In this document: positions 1-13,500 of the stretch, in pieces
Position numbering within the stretch: position 1 is the stretch's first letter
Layout: each line of letters begins with the position of its first letter
Source: Pleurotus ostreatus/Saccharomyces cerevisiae fusant
Lineage: Eukaryota > Opisthokonta
DNA length: 64,000 nucleotides
NCBI GenBank assembly: GCA_024196135.1
Contig: JAMQCK010000049.1
Span: 1 to 64,000, forward strand
Direction: 5' to 3'
Program-made: the position numbers and the translations under genes
Notes under the pieces: model-generated
The model's input: the letters and a program-made list of their open reading frames with translations, nothing else
Told to the model about the DNA's origin: nothing
Databases searched by the model: none

Positions 1-2148
1 GAAGACTCCGAATGGGTGATCGGTCTCCCCGACCCCGAGAATCAGACGGTCGCAGATCTTCTACTAGACGTGCGTCCGTCCGTCGCATTTCGCTCCATCG
101 TACTGACCTTCCTCTTGCCCAGAACTGCAAGAAGGTCATCTGGAGCATGCATCACACCATGCGTACCGATGCTCGCCGGCGCTTTACCTTTGGAATCACC
201 TTTGCAGACACCGAAGTTCGCCTCTGGCATTTCAACCGCGCCGTCATCGTCGCGAGCAATTCTTTTCATCTCAACACGGTAAGGCGCACGCTTTCGCCGC
301 TAGAGTGCTCTGTTGAGATTCTGTGTCTAGGACGCCAAGCTCCTCATCGACGTGTACTCTCGGTTCGCGTTCGCCACTCGCGAAGAGCTTGGCTACGATC
401 TCTCGATGGAGCGCCTCTCCTCCGATCCAGACCCTTCCCCCGATCGTACGAATAGCAAGCGCTGGAATAATCAGTACCGCATCGTGGTCTGCGGCGAGTC
501 CTACATCACCCTCAGGACCCTTGCCAATCAGGGTGCTGAGAATGGGTTCGGGAGCTGCACGCGGGTGTTCCGCGCGTACAAGGAGGGCGACAAGTTGATC
601 GACGCGGACAAACGGCAGTACTACGCCATCAAGGACAACTGGTTGGAGCGGGGTCGGCGCACCGAATACGAGATCTACAAAGACATCATGCAGCGCATCG
701 AGGCGCACGACTGGCAGGGGCGGTACAGCGCAGCGCCTGCCTCGCGTATGGACTACGCGGATTACAACAAGACTCAGAGTAAAAATGTGGATCCTTTGTA
801 CGGGCTTACTGCGGAAGAGCGTAAGCAGTTCTTCGTCAAGGTCATCGCGAGCGAGGAGGTCAAGGCTCACGGTGTTCCCGACGATACGCATGACGTGATC
901 GGCAGACATTGCAGCTTTCCCAAAGAGGGTCGAAAGTATCTTATGGTGTGTGACCGCGCGAAGCTGCACGTCAATCGACAATCGGTGCTGTCCGGCGTCT
1001 CTGGGAATGCGCACAAGACCGGGTATGGCGAGGACGACGAGGGTCGGTTCGATGGTGTGATTCCCGCTACACGGCATCACCGGACTGTCATGGAGGAAGC
1101 GATGAAGCTCCTCGATCTTCCTAATATCAAGACGATTTTTGAGACCGTGAAGGACGCCTCTTATGGTCAGCACCTTTTTTCTGAAGCAACGCACAGTGCT
1201 CTGACCGATTTTCAGCACTCTTCATCTTGCACTCCATCGGAATGCTGTTCAGGGATGTTAGCCCTGGCAATATCCTGCGCAGGAAGAAGGAAGTACCTGG
1301 CAGAGGCGTCCTTGCCGACCTTGAGTACGTCAAGTGTGTCACGGAGACGCAGTCTCATGGCACGCGAACTGTAGGTGATCTTTTGTCCGACAATGCTTTC
1401 TCTGACGTCTCGGCAGGGAACTGCAGACTTCTGTGCGGTGGAAGTTGCCAGCGGCCTTTTTCTGATTCCAGAAAAAACAGCTTCGCCGACCATTCTCCCC
1501 GACGACAACGACGGCGATCAGCCGTCTGCCCCTGTCCCTATCGCTGGCCCCGAATTACAACAGGATGACTGGAGGTTTCGTGACGTTCACGACCTCGAGT
1601 CAATCTTCTGGCTCATCCTCTGGCTGCTTCTTCGGTATGACACCAACGAACAGATACCTACCGAGTACGACCCCTTGCCGAAACGCAAAGCGTACAACAA
1701 GATCTTCCCCCATTACAGGTTCGAGAACAAACCTGAACGGGTAGCCGTCCTTACGATGGATCCGGCCCTCGACAAGGTGCTCGCCTTACTACCACCCTCG
1801 TGGACATCGGCCCTCAGGAACGCTCTTCGCCACTTTCGCACTGCACTCATGGAAGTTTACGAGGGGCCGAAGCGCCAGCCCCTGCCTCAGACCCTGTGGG
1901 CCTTGGTCTATGTAACGTGCGCGCGAGGCGAGCTCATAGAGGGCTCGTTCACCGGTTTATTCGAGGGGAATTCGCGCGAGACGCACAAGCGCAAGCGGGT
2001 GGCGCACAGGGAGGAAACTCAAGCTGTCGGCACTACAACTTCGGCTCATCGCGACATCGGCGTATCATCGGCTTCCGCCGGTACCGGTTCAGAGCGTCTT
2101 ACAGTGCCGCAGCCCAAGCGGAAGAAGGGCGTCGCTGCGACGAGCTAA
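1..2148 (+). CDS. FunK1-type fungal protein kinase A (5' end outside window)
   Basis: Fungal-specific FunK1 kinase (Pkinase_fungal family), cut at its 5' end by the window edge. Visible exons are 1-69, 123-278, 331-1165, 1216-1370 and 1417-2148; the four GT-AG introns are 46-53 bases and all keep phase. Recognition comes from family blocks shared with the two other copies here: RRFTFGITFADTEVRLWH, DVYSRFAFATREELG, RIVVCGESYIT, FETVKDASY, the catalytic-loop block LFRDVSPGNILRR (RD then N, as in HRD...N), and the distal FRDVHDLESIFWLILWLLLR. The C-terminus is basic (PKRKKG), a possible nuclear signal. Kinase activity and substrates are inferred only from family membership. Copy B follows head to tail about 480 bases downstream, which suggests tandem duplication. 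Stop is at 2146-2148. Confidence 0.88.
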
Positions 2149-2631
2149 TGGGCAGTCGTGGCGTTTCGCGCGACCCGATTCAACGCGCGTATCGGCTGAG
2201 GATCTGGTATCGCGCAGGGGGAGGTTGAAGAAGGGTTTGGGGGAAGGTCGAGCGTTGGCCCTTTGAGAGGGAATTGTTCATGATATGCAATCATGTATGC
2301 TGTCGTCGCGATGCTTAGCTTTGTTTGTGCGGATGCTATGCGATCTTCTACTAATACTTCGACTTGTGGGGTATGCGGATGCTTGACAAGGCCCGCCAGC
2401 CATTGTTGTACGGAATGGGGTTGGCAACATGTGATCTCCACATGGTGAGGATCAGTCGGAAATCGTGTGCGTGGCCCATCATTCGGACCTCGACCCACCT
2501 TGCCTTCGTCTTCCATCTCCAAACTTGAATTTCAGCTCGCCTTGCACGCGTTCACCATTCAACGTAGTAAAGGGCTAAACTCCGAGTATAAACACTGTCA
2601 CCCGCAAACAAAGAAAGCTCAGCCAGGACGA
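2149..2631. other. Intergenic spacer between FunK1 A and B
   Basis: 483 bases between two tandem kinase genes. I see no open frame with family resemblance. It must hold the 3' end of A and the promoter of B; GAGTATAAACACTG near 2583-2596 is a candidate TATA element about 45 bases before the start codon of B. Confidence 0.5.
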
Positions 2632-5410
2632 ATGGCAGTCACCCGCGAAACAGTCTGCGCGAAGATGGGCTCCGTGCCCGAGATCCCGCTGGCAGACTTC
2701 TTCTCCCACTTTATGCCCTCACAGAAGCTCGACGCAGTGCAGCTAGAAGCCGTGTTATACAAGCTCACGCAAGAGTGGCACGTTCACAAAGACTTTCCTC
2801 CGGAGACATGTGCAAGGAAGAAGTCTCGGGTGGCTATTTGGGCCACGGACAATGCTCCCCTCGGCTTCGATGATCAGCGCGGGACTTTCTGGACCGACTA
2901 CGTTCTTGCGCCGGCCGAGCTGTCGGGAAGCGCGAGAGTGGTCTACGACGACCTCGTCGCCATACACGGGCAGATAGTCCAATGCTGTCTAGAGGTGGAC
3001 GAAGGCAAGAGACTCAAGCAGATTACAACGCTGAAAAACAATGCTACACGTAGCCTGGATGGCAATGAACTGCCTTTGTCTGTGCCAGATGGCGCTCACC
3101 GGCTCTTGACCGACCTCGGCGAAGAGTTCGACTGGCACGACATCGTTATCGCCGAGGAATACACGCACCTTAGGGATTGCGCCCGCTCTGGGCTCTGGGA
3201 TGTCGACATGGCGGAGGACGTAGAGGAGCCGCGCCAGACAGCGACGCAACAAAAGCTAGAGGTGCGTTGATCATGCCGCTCACCTTTCCTCTGCTGAACT
3301 CCATTGCAGAATGCGAAGAAAGTCATCTGGAGCATGCACCAAATCATCTGTACGGATTCCCGACGTCGCTTCACTTTCGGAATAACCATCGCGAATACCG
3401 AGGTTCGCCTCTGGCATTACGGCCACGCCGTTGTCGTCGTCAGCAAGCCCTTCGACCTGAACGTGAACGCCAAGACCCTGATCGACGTCTACTCACGCTT
3501 CGCCTTCGCCGCGCACGAAGAGCTCGGCTTCGACCCCAAGATCGAACTCATCCGGTTCCCCACTCCTCCCCTCGGACCTAAGCCGCCACACCAGTATAGA
3601 ATCACTATCTGCGGATACCACTACATCACCGTCAACACCATCTCGAACCAATCTGCGGAAAACGGCATCGGACGCTGCACGAGGGTGTGGGCAGCGTATC
3701 GGGAAGGGGAGGACGAGAATCAGCTATACGCCATCAAGGACAGCTGGCTCGAGGCGGGTCGCGAGACGGAATACGATATATACCAGGATCTCATGCGGGC
3801 AATCGACGCGTACGACTGGGAGCGATGCTGCCATAAGCGCATCAAGAGGAAGAAGCTCAGACGCTACCAGGGCACGGAGCCTATCGACCCGCGATATAGC
3901 CTGTCGAAGGAGGAGCGCAAGGCGTTCTTCATCCCGATGTATGAGGGGGGGAAGGTCGAGATTGCGCCAGGTGTTCTCGACAATACGGAGAAGGTGATTG
4001 GGAGGGGCTACGTTTTTCCTCAGCCCAAGGACCGTATGATGTACTCGGTTCATGAGCACGCGGTGCTCGCGGCATCGCAAGGCTCGAATTCGGGTCTGAT
4101 CTTTGTTGCCCATCCTCCGGCTGACTTCGTCGACTATCCGAGATGGTACAAAGGGCGATTTCTCAAGGAGATCCACGCGCGAGAGCATCATCGCCTAGTG
4201 ATGGCAATAAGCGAGAAGTTGCTGGAACTCAGGGAGGCCAAATCCATATTCTCAACGATAAAGGACGCTTCATACGGTGCGTACTTTGGACATGCCATAC
4301 ATCGGGGTCTGACAAAGCTCGCAGCGCTCTTCATCCTTCATATGATGGGCTACGTGTACCGCGACGTCAGCGCCGGCAACATCCTACAATATAGGGGACA
4401 AGGCGTGCTCACAGACCTCGAGTACGTGGCGCCGGCGGCTACATTGCAGACGGACAATATGCGAGTGGTATGTACTGATATTATGGTCTCGCAATCATTA
4501 GCTTATCCTATTCCAGGGTACACCGAACTTCACCGCGGTAGAGGTCGTTGACGGCGAGTTTCTGCGCGAGCCTCCCATCAAGGGTGGCATAAGGTCGATC
4601 CTCTGTCGCACCAAGCACCTAGGGCACGCCCAAGCAACTCAAAGCAGCAATCTCTCATCTGAGGATGATGACAACTACTTGGAGGCCGACCTCGACACCC
4701 ACAGCGAATCTGGCCCTGTCTGGCGATTCCGTGAAGCGCACGACCTGGAATCCATCTACTGGCTGGTCCTTTTCATCCTCTTCGGACCCACCCGACTCGA
4801 CGGCCTCCCGCCCAACTACAAGCCTAGCGCGCAATTCGACCGCTTCAACTCGATGTTTCCCCATCATTTCTTCTCGACCTCCATTGAGCGCGTCGGCGTA
4901 CTCAAATTCGACCGTCATCTCGTTGCCGCCCTTCAGTTACTTCCGTCCGGATGGCGCAAAACAATGAGCGCATATCTGAGGGAGGTGCGCAACCTATTGC
5001 AGAAGATCTACGAAGCATGCCAGGGGAAGCCGCCGCCTTCGACAACCTGGTTTTTCGTCCATGAGATGTGCGCGGCGGGAGAGCGTATCGAGGGCGGCCT
5101 GGCTCCGATCGCCAAGGAGACACGTTCGGACGTCGTTGTCCGTGTTACGAGGCCATCGGGAAGGTCAGCGGAGACACAAGCGCCAAAATTCCCCGGCAGT
5201 CGGGCAAGAAAGCGCGCGCACGACGAGATTGACGGCGGCGTGGTAGAAGTGTGCAGGTCAGCGCGCTTTGTCAAGCCGCTTGCCGAGATAAACACGGCAG
5301 ATACTCTCGCAGGATCTACGACAAAAGGAGAATCTTCTGCAACGGCAAATAGCACTCAGCGCACCAAGGACGCTGAGGCGCAGTTGTACTGTATCACACT
5401 GGGTCTTTGA
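2632..5410 (+). CDS. FunK1-type fungal protein kinase B (complete)
   Basis: Complete FunK1 kinase, about 893 residues, from three exons: 2632-3261, 3310-4467 and 4517-5410. The ATG at 2632 was chosen because the first residues (KMGSVPEIPLADFFSHFMPSQ) align with the start of copy C (RLGAVPRLPLSDFIRHFLPEQ). Kinase landmarks: RRFTFGITIANTEVRLWH, STIKDASYG, catalytic loop YRDVSAGNIL near 4357-4386 and FREAHDLESIYWLVLFILFG. Copies A and C have two introns in the central region that B lacks (after the RLWH block and after DASYG), so B seems to have lost them. The last residues (LYCITLGL) and the stop are read from the terminal repeat of a MITE-like element that starts at 5389, so the natural C-terminus has been replaced. 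Function is inferred from the family only. Confidence 0.9.
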
Positions 5411-5450
5411 CTCTTTCCGTGAATCCGCGCAAACCCCCGGTGAACCCCCC
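5389..5450 (+). repeat. Left terminal inverted repeat of MITE-like element
   Basis: Inverted partner of 5732-5793. Its first bases are translated as the final codons of FunK1 B (…CITLGL, stop TGA at 5408-5410). Confidence 0.82.
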
Positions 5451-5731
5451 TTCAAGATGGTCGATTTTGCCCGGTAAAAAGGCCAGGTTATATTTTCGAT
5501 TTCCCTCTATCGAATGGTGCCAGTTTGAGTAGGCTTTCTGGGCGGAACGAGTGTAGCTGGCGGGAGAGAACGTTGACACGTGGCCTGATGCCATCAAGCT
5601 CAGTTCGGGGCTCTGTTCTCGCTTTTTCCTCATTCCTTTCCCATTTCCTGCCACAAAAGTGCCACCGTTCGAAAGCTAGACATCGAATACACCTTCTTAT
5701 CTTTTTTCCGAAAGAAAAAAGCTCGACAGAA

Positions 5732-5793
5732 GGGGGGTTCACGGGGAGTTTGCGCGGATTCACGGAAAGAGTCAAAGACCCAGTGTGATACAG
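5732..5793 (-). repeat. Right terminal inverted repeat of MITE-like element
   Basis: Inverted copy of 5389-5450, ending in GTGTGATACAG followed by the TA target-site copy at 5794-5795. Confidence 0.82.
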
Positions 5794-5795
5794 TA

Positions 5796-7535
5796 AGGGG
5801 ATGCGATCTGTCCATTGGCGGAGATGCAGACTGCTTTGAGCAGTTTTCTTACCTTATGCGCTCGAGCGCTGAATATATATGTATCGACCCTGTATGCTAC
5901 AATCGTGATGCCTAGCTTCGGTAGCTCGTAGAGTACAATGACCTTTATGAGTGAAGAGTTTCGTTGACTCGTCGTCAATAGGATGGAGAGTACGCGAAGC
6001 GCAGTGAAAGCCGCCAAGATCAAGCCCACTCTCCGCCTTCATCATGAGTGACGCCCACTCCTTACCACAGTATCGCGTAGCTTAGTTTGTCACATTTCAA
6101 AGCTCGAAATGCCCCTGTACAGCGCGTCGGCCTTCTCGGAGTGCTGATGCTTATTCCGACCAAGTCGAACGTGGTCACGTGCTTCGGGACCGATGCTTCG
6201 GCTGTTGCCGAGGTGCGGCATCAGAGAGCGAAAGTGAGCGAGTGGGTGAGGATGAGCATGATGGTAGAGGTGAAATGTGGGGGAGGAAGGGATAAGATGA
6301 CGAGAAGAAGAGATAAGATGTCGGTAAGCCGGGTTAGGAAGACAAGGAGAAGCGAGAGTACTCAACTCATTGATTGAGGAGTGCTGAGGGTTTTGAATGT
6401 GAGAAGGGAACAGTATGTGAGGGAGGAAGAAAGTGAAATAGCGTGTCCGGACGAAGACGCAGGGAAAGAAGTGGGCGAACGAGGGGGTTTACTACCCCGG
6501 CGAGAGCGAGCTCGCGAAGGCCGAGAAGTCAGTGGTATTGTATGTACGCAAAGGCATTGAACTGTAGTAATTGAGAGCATACAGAGAAAAGTTGGCCGGA
6601 GATGGTGGCGCGACTGGTTCCATAGGTGCAGTTTTGAATACGGTCGAGACGCTGCGTGCTCAACATAGCGGCGAACCCGCGAGATGCCTTCTCGCATACA
6701 CTTCCGGTGTCGTCAATTGAGGCGGGCTGGTCATGGGACGCGCTCTCGGGATTCGAAGAGCGAATACGGGGGATTTGAAGAGCTCTTGTATTGCATGTGT
6801 GGCCAAATATCAGGTGCGTCCCGACAGATATCTCCTTCCGCAAGAAGGGCAAGATTTGTTGAAGAAAGGCGCTAGAAAATAAGGAGAATATTGCAGCGCG
6901 GAGAACGAGCACGGAGATAGCAGAAAGTTGACTTGAGGGTGGCGGCAGAGACATGCAGACGGAGTACCGGAGGCAAGAGGAGGCAACGCTGCGGTTTGCT
7001 GGGGACGAAGGAGTTGTAGGAGGGTCAGAAGTGCTGGTTATGGCAGGTAGAAGTTGAGCGTAGGGATGTCGAATGGGGCGAAACCGACGGACGCGGCGCG
7101 CGTGGACGGCGTCGAGAAGAGATGCGCGCTGTGATTGTCGAGAGGCGGGGGGAGTCGAGGCGCGAACGGTATGCGAAGACCGCGGGCACGTAAAGCGCAG
7201 CATACGGCCAAGAACGCAATCAGAGGCGAGGGGATAGCCGAGGTCGACGAGAGGGACCCTCCCAGCGGGATTTCGAGCGTCGCGATTGAGTGGGGGATAG
7301 CGTTTGCGGGAAGCAAGGCACGGGCGGCAGTCGCGAGGGCGGGCTGTCGACGTCGAACGCGTTACACATGGGACGATGGGGTGCAGGTCGCGATCGCCGG
7401 CTGCGCGCCTAGCGCATCGGCTGGGCGCACGAGATGCCGCCTGGGCTGGCGAAAATCGCGCGATGGGGATAGCGGAATAGGAAAAGGGGGGCGCGCACGC
7501 AGGAAATCAGAAATCAGGAGAGGCGGCGGGGATCG
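5796..7535. other. Long spacer without a supported gene
   Basis: 1.7 kb between the MITE-like element and the large methyltransferase gene. It contains open frames on the minus strand (about 6362-7316) but none has recognisable motifs, family resemblance or a convincing chain of spliceable exons. From about 7050 the sequence becomes CpG-rich, which fits an upstream region for the gene at 7.5 kb. Confidence 0.5.
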
Positions 7536-10500
7536 ATGACGTCCGCCGCCTTCTTTTGGTCGATCATCCGCGTTCGCTGTCACCCGGCCAGCCCGCCCGC
7601 CCGAATCCCAACTCGACCTCGTACATACACGACACGACGGAGGCCGCGACGGCGGCGACGACGCGCATACACCCACAGACTATCCGTGCGCACCGCTCCT
7701 CTGCCAGTCTAGACCGCGCTGACACGACGTGCAGACACGACACGACCGACCGACTAGCCCACCATTATCCCATACACGCGCCCCGCACACCTCACCCGGC
7801 CGCGCTCATACTCCAACCTCCTCAAGCGGGACGGGGAAGCGCAGCCGCCGGACGAGGAGCGCTCAGCACACGCTAGCCAGTCGACACACACTACCCAGGA
7901 GATACCACACGCGACGCAACCACCACCCCTCCCCCAGTCGCCCTCCCAGCAAACACCGCGCCAGAGCGCATTCGCAAACCCGGCGGGCTCCGCGCGCCCA
8001 CCAAGACGCGTCTCCTTTTCGTCCCCGCTCCCCTCCCCAGCTTCGGGAGCGACATTCAGCTCGGGCGGTTCGGGCGCGACGCTCACGGGCGCGACCGCGT
8101 CGATCATCTCACCACCAACTTCGCCGAGTTTGCTGGCTTCACCGACATCCCCTAACCTCGCCTCTCCGCCCTCCTCACCCACTATACCACCCAGGTCGCC
8201 AGTACTATCACCCTCCTCCCCTCCCCCGCGCCCGCTGCGCTCTCCAGCACGCGCGAGTACACTGTTCAGCTCCTCTTCGACTTCTTTGCTCGGCGCGCTC
8301 ACCGGCTCGCGCTCGAATTCCGTATCTACCTCGCGTCCAAGCACCTCCACCGGCACCCCCACCCGCCCAAGGGCTTCGAGCCGCACGCGCCCCAAGACTG
8401 CAAGCGGCGCGATGAGTTCACCGAAGGATGAGGTGGATAAGGCGTGGCCCGGAAGTGCGGGACCCTCACATACGGGCAGTTCTGGTACGTCTTGCTCCCT
8501 CATTTGCTTTCCTAATAATTAGCTCTTCCGACTACCTCTTTTCGAGTTCTTCTCCGCTTCTCCTACCCCTCCCTGTTCATCGAACCCCTCGTTTTCCCTA
8601 TTGCCCTCATATATGCGCCTTCGATCAATGTCTACTCCCTCCACATCTTCAGCCGACCCTCAAGCTGAGCCCCATCTGCAGCTATCCCCCACCATACCAA
8701 CATTCAGCACGCAGGACCTCCGCCCGCCTCTCCCGCGCGCAGGCGGACAACAAGCATGCTGACGCGCCGACCTTCCGCAACGCGCTTGCCCGCGCCACCT
8801 CCCCCACCGAGGCGGATGGACACCATAAGAGCATCCACCTTCGATCCCTCGGAGCCGCGCGATAGCACGTCTTCGACCTCGACCTCCTCGACCGCGACTT
8901 CGACTGGCGCGACCCACAGCCACGACGGCCACTCGGTGCATACACACGGGTCGCAGCAGAGCCTCTCGTCTGTACAAAGTCAGGCATCAGGGCGTACCAA
9001 CAGCTCTTCCTCGTCTGCGCATACCCAGAGCTCGCAGCACAATCACTCTACTCCTTCACTCTCCCTTCCTCCACTCTCGCTCCCTCCATTGTCTTTCGAC
9101 CCCTCGATGCACGACTCGGCGTGGCACACCTCAGGCGATTCGGCGGACTACACCCCGCGCGCGGGCCAACACGCCGACTACCCCTCCTCGGCCTTGAACG
9201 ACCACGATTACCCACATTCCGCGCACCCGGATTTCGCTAGGCATGAGTTCGCTAGTCGCGATCAGCATGAGCATCCGGATTATTCTCTCCCGCCTTCCGC
9301 GCACGCCCACATCCCGCAGGCGTACGACCCCGCGCGCGACGTCACGCCAGCCATCACACGGTCCGTGACGCTGCCGGAGTCGCATCTGAGCGCCGCGACG
9401 CATAGTCAGAGGCCGGTGCGGCAGTTGACGAGGGAGAGGGAGGAGCTGTGTCCGTGGGAAGCGTTCGAGGATGAGGCGGAGGATGATGAGCATGGGTTGG
9501 GTGGGAGGGGCCCGGTGGTGGAGGATGATCAGCCGCATGAGGCGTTAGCGCAGTCTACGTCTGCTATGCCTCACGCCTCCATCGCGCATCCGACACCCAT
9601 TCCAAGCGCCCCCTCTCGCCGTCGCGATACGGACGCGCCCAAGTCGCGGCCGAAGAGCGTACTGGGTACGATGGGGCTAAGGAGGGTGAGCGCGGGCGGT
9701 GTCGGGATCGGCAAGTCGAACTCGAGCGGTTCGAGTAGGGGTCTCGCCATCGGTACAGGGAAGACCTCTCTTGGTATAGGGAAAAGCAACTCCTCGGGGT
9801 CAAGCAAGGGCGTTAGCCTAACCAAGCGAGGTACGCTGAAGAGCAAGAGCAAGTTGCCGGCTGATGGGGACCGCGACCACCACGACGCCAGTCACGGTTC
9901 GCACGGAAAACACCCCGACGGTTCGCACGGGAAACACCCCGACGGTTCGCACGGAAAACACCCCGACCTTGCCCACCCCGGCGGCCCCTCCGCCGCCCAA
10001 CCATCCACCTACCTCGCCCTCCTCGCGGACAAGGGCCGCGGGAAGGCCCTCGAGCGGGCCGTCGTGGAAAACCCCTCGCCATATGGGTCGACCTTCGTCG
10101 TGGAGAGGGGCGCGCAGGGTGGGTCGTTCGTGGTGGAATCGAGGCTGGCGGCGGGGGAGGGGAGAAGCGGATTTGTGGTGCAGTCGAGGCCGACTACGGG
10201 CGGGTCGACGACGACGCAAGAGAGTACGGAGCCACGCATCGCAGCCGGCGGCTCTCGCAGCGCCGCGGGTGGTATGCGGGTTACCTCGCACGCGAACCCG
10301 GCCGCGTTTATGCATCCATCGACGTCGACTTTGGGCTCGTACATGACCGCTTCCTCATCGACCTCGCCAGGCGTCACCGCGCCCGGAGCGAGCACATTGT
10401 CCTTGGCACCCTCAACCGCTTCGTCTGTCAACTCGCCCGTGTCGCCGACCGTGCTGCCTGTAGGAGGGTCAAGGAGCCGCGTGCGGGGCGTGCCGAGTGT

Positions 10501-13500
10501 GGGCGATTTGGCGATGACGGCGTCCTCTAGCTCGTCGTCCGCGCCAACGCCTACCGCGAACTCACCGGGTGAAGGACAAGGGCCGTCGAGCGCGGGCGGC
10601 AGCAACCCCGCGAGCGCGCTTAAAAGGGAGGAGGTCGTACCCTGGGAGGTGAGTGATCTGACTGGATCTCAGTGGATGCGAGGCTGAGAAGTGCTGGCGT
10701 AGTTCGAAGGGGTGCCGAGCGAGAGCGATGATGGGGTGAGTGCTCGGGTTGCCTTCGTGGTTCTGTGTTATCTTCGTGTGCTCTCTCCCGCTGTGCTTCG
10801 ATCCTCGCTATTCCTCGGTCTTGCTGTTGGCCCCTTGCTCTCTTAGCTGCGCCGTCGTTCTGGTCTAAAAATCGTCCGTGTTGTGTCTTAATTTATTTCA
10901 CTGTTCGTGTCGTTGTTCTTCTACTATTGATTTATTGTCCTGCTCTTTGCATAATTCTTCCCTACGAACATACTGACATTTCCTCCGCAGTTCGACTCCA
11001 GGACAGACGAGGAGGGCGTATCCCCGCCTCGCGCTTCCACCTCCTCACGGTCAGGTCACGGCCACGGTCATAGACATGGGCACGCATATACCGCGTCCAA
11101 GGGGTCGGAAATCCCTCGACGCGATTCAGAAAAGCACGCTCATGGGCGCGATCACGGTCCCGCAGACCTCTCGGGCATCCTTTGGCACCCACTCGACGCG
11201 CTCAAGAGCAGGCGGGGCGAGCATCGCGAGCAGCGGCAGGACGATGGCAGACACCCTGCGGATACCAAGCATCGCCCTGCGGCGCACTCGCGAGAGCTCA
11301 CGCCGCGCGAGTTGTTTTCAGGATTGTCATTCGCGCCCGAGCCGGCGCCCACGTATGCGTTCGGGCAAACACAGACGCCAACGCAGGCGCACTCGCTTGG
11401 CTCACCAACTCAAACACAGTCGCTTGGCTCACCTACGCAAGCCTCACCTACCCTGGCGTCACCCACACGCCCTGGTGTGCTGAGGCCGCAGCCTACGTAC
11501 GCGTACGCGCGCCCGGACGGTGGGTACACGGTGTCCGAGCTGGGTGTTACAGGCTTAGCAGGCCAAAGCGTGTCTACGCTGAGCTCGCGGCCACCTACAG
11601 TGCGTCTGGGTAACGCGGAAACAGCATCTCGCTTCGGGGACCAGGCTGGCAAAGTACCGCTTGTCGATCCTACACCCGTGTACCCGTCCTTCACGGCGGC
11701 AAAGAAGCCATTGTCTGCACCACCGGTCAAGCGGACGACCTCGCCAATCCTGCGAAGGACGTCCCCGATCTTGCGCCGGACGTCGCCGACTGCACGCGCT
11801 ACCTCACCGGGGTCTATGGCGAGCTCGATGACCCCGGGCGCGCTCGCGAGCACGATCAAGCGCATCGGGTCGCCCGTTGCGAAGATCGTCTCACCGATAG
11901 CGAGGGTTGCGGGCGACTCGCCACCTTTGAGGATGGGCGGCTCACCGCCAAGTGGTGCACGGAACTCGCCGCCCTCGGGAGCGCGAAACTCCCCACCGCT
12001 GAGGGTCGGGCATTCGCCGCCGCTGAGAGCCGGCAGCTCCCCTCCGGCGACAATGAGACGCTCAGCGTCACCCATCCCCAGGCGAGGATCACCGCTGGCG
12101 CGGGTAGACGCAGGTTCAGGGGAGATGCCGGGCGCGAAGTCAGTGCCCGCGGCACCTACGACGTACTCGCCTGTGGCGGCGCCAATTCCACGGTCTGCGT
12201 CTGCTGCCCCTGCACTGCGATCGTCATCGGCAGCGCCGGCGATGCGGACAATGGCGGCGATGCTGAGGGGCTCGGGAAAGAAGGGTAAGTGCTTTCGTCG
12301 GGTTCTCAGCGAGACTGAAGGCTCATGCTCGTACAGGCACTCCTGTACCACCGATTTCGACGCAGGCACCGCCATCAGCGTATGCGACGTCTCTGGGCGT
12401 GCATGCACCCTCTATGGGGCCTTCGACATCCGAGTCATCCACGCTCGCGTCGTCTTTGGCTCAACTGTCCGCAACTTCCCTCTCGCAGTTGTCTTCGGCG
12501 TCGCTGGCGCAGCTCTCCGAAACTCTCGCCCACTCCGAGTCGTCCGCGGGCCATGGCTCAACGTCGACGGGATCGATTCAGCATGCGCAGCTGCAGGCCC
12601 TGCATCTAGCGAATGCGCCTCCAGTACGCTCACCCGGCGTGCATCCGGATGTGCAGTATGCGAAGGCGTTGGTGCAGCGTCGAAAGAGCACAGGGACGGA
12701 GCACAGGCGCGGCGCGAGCGGGGGCGAGGTCCTGCGCGGCCCGAACGGGGAAGTGTTGAGAGTCCCCGGTGAGAGCGCTTACAGCTGGGGCTGGGGGAGG
12801 AAGGGGAGCAAGAAAGATGCAGACAAGAAGGGGAAAGCGAGAGAGGGGGATGAGGTCAGACGCGAGGAAAGTCTCCGCAGCGGGTCGTCGCACGGCAAGT
12901 CGCAGGAAGGCGCCCCAGGCTCCCGCCGCGACGAGGGCTCTCATGCCCGGATGTGGGACGGCGTCGCGGGCGGTCTCGTCGGAGGTGGTGGCAGTACCAA
13001 CGTAGGCCGCAAGCCCGGCGAGGGAATGTGGCAGGCCGGCGAGACGTGGTACGGCGATGAGCCTGTGTTTCTGGCGGACGGCCGTATGTTGATGCCGGAT
13101 GGGAGTGCGCTCCCAGTGGACGAGAAGGGGCGGGTGCTGCCTCCTGACAACACTCCGCCCATACCGAGTGGTCCGACCCGCGTCGTGCTGCCTGATGGAC
13201 GAGTGCTAGTGGCAGATGTCGGGCAAGAGAGCGACGGGCGAAGAGTGGTGGTGATGCCGGATGGGCATGTGTATGGGTCAGGTGCGCGTGGGCGGGTGCT
13301 GCCGACGGATGAGAGGGGCGTACTGGTCGCGGATGGCGCGCATGGGAGGATGATTGTGGATATTGGAGGGGTGCCGAAGGCGGTGGCGGGAGGGAGTAGC
13401 AGTTCGGGGAGGGCGAGAAGCTCAGAGGGGCTGGAGGGTGAGTTGCGTGAATGCATTTGCTACATGTTTCTGACGACCTCGATGTAGCGCTTTCTGACCT

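Larger units (their letters stand above)
5389..5793. mobile_element. 405-bp MITE-like element with ~62-bp terminal inverted repeats
   Basis: The left end (5389-5450, starting CTGTATCACACTGGGTC) is repeated in inverted orientation at 5732-5793 with about two mismatches (AAACCCCCGG against AAACTCCCCG when oriented the same way). Both ends are flanked by TA (5387-5388 and 5794-5795), the target-site duplication typical of Tc1/mariner-type elements. The interior has no plausible gene, so this is a non-autonomous element. It lies across the 3' end of FunK1 B and provides that gene's stop codon. Family assignment rests on the TA duplication and is tentative. Confidence 0.82.

Noticed and set aside
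271..1218. 315-codon open frame on the minus strand
   Set aside because: Exact shadow of FunK1 A exons; the plus strand has clear family motifs.
6362..7316. Several open frames on the minus strand upstream of the methyltransferase gene
   Set aside because: No motifs, no splice-compatible chain, composition like GC-rich noncoding DNA.
9896..9967. Direct repeats considered as a CRISPR-like array
   Set aside because: Three adjacent in-frame coding repeats without spacers, in a eukaryotic gene.
11410..12408. 332-codon minus-strand open frame
   Set aside because: Shadow of the low-complexity methyltransferase gene; the plus strand splices in phase at both sides.
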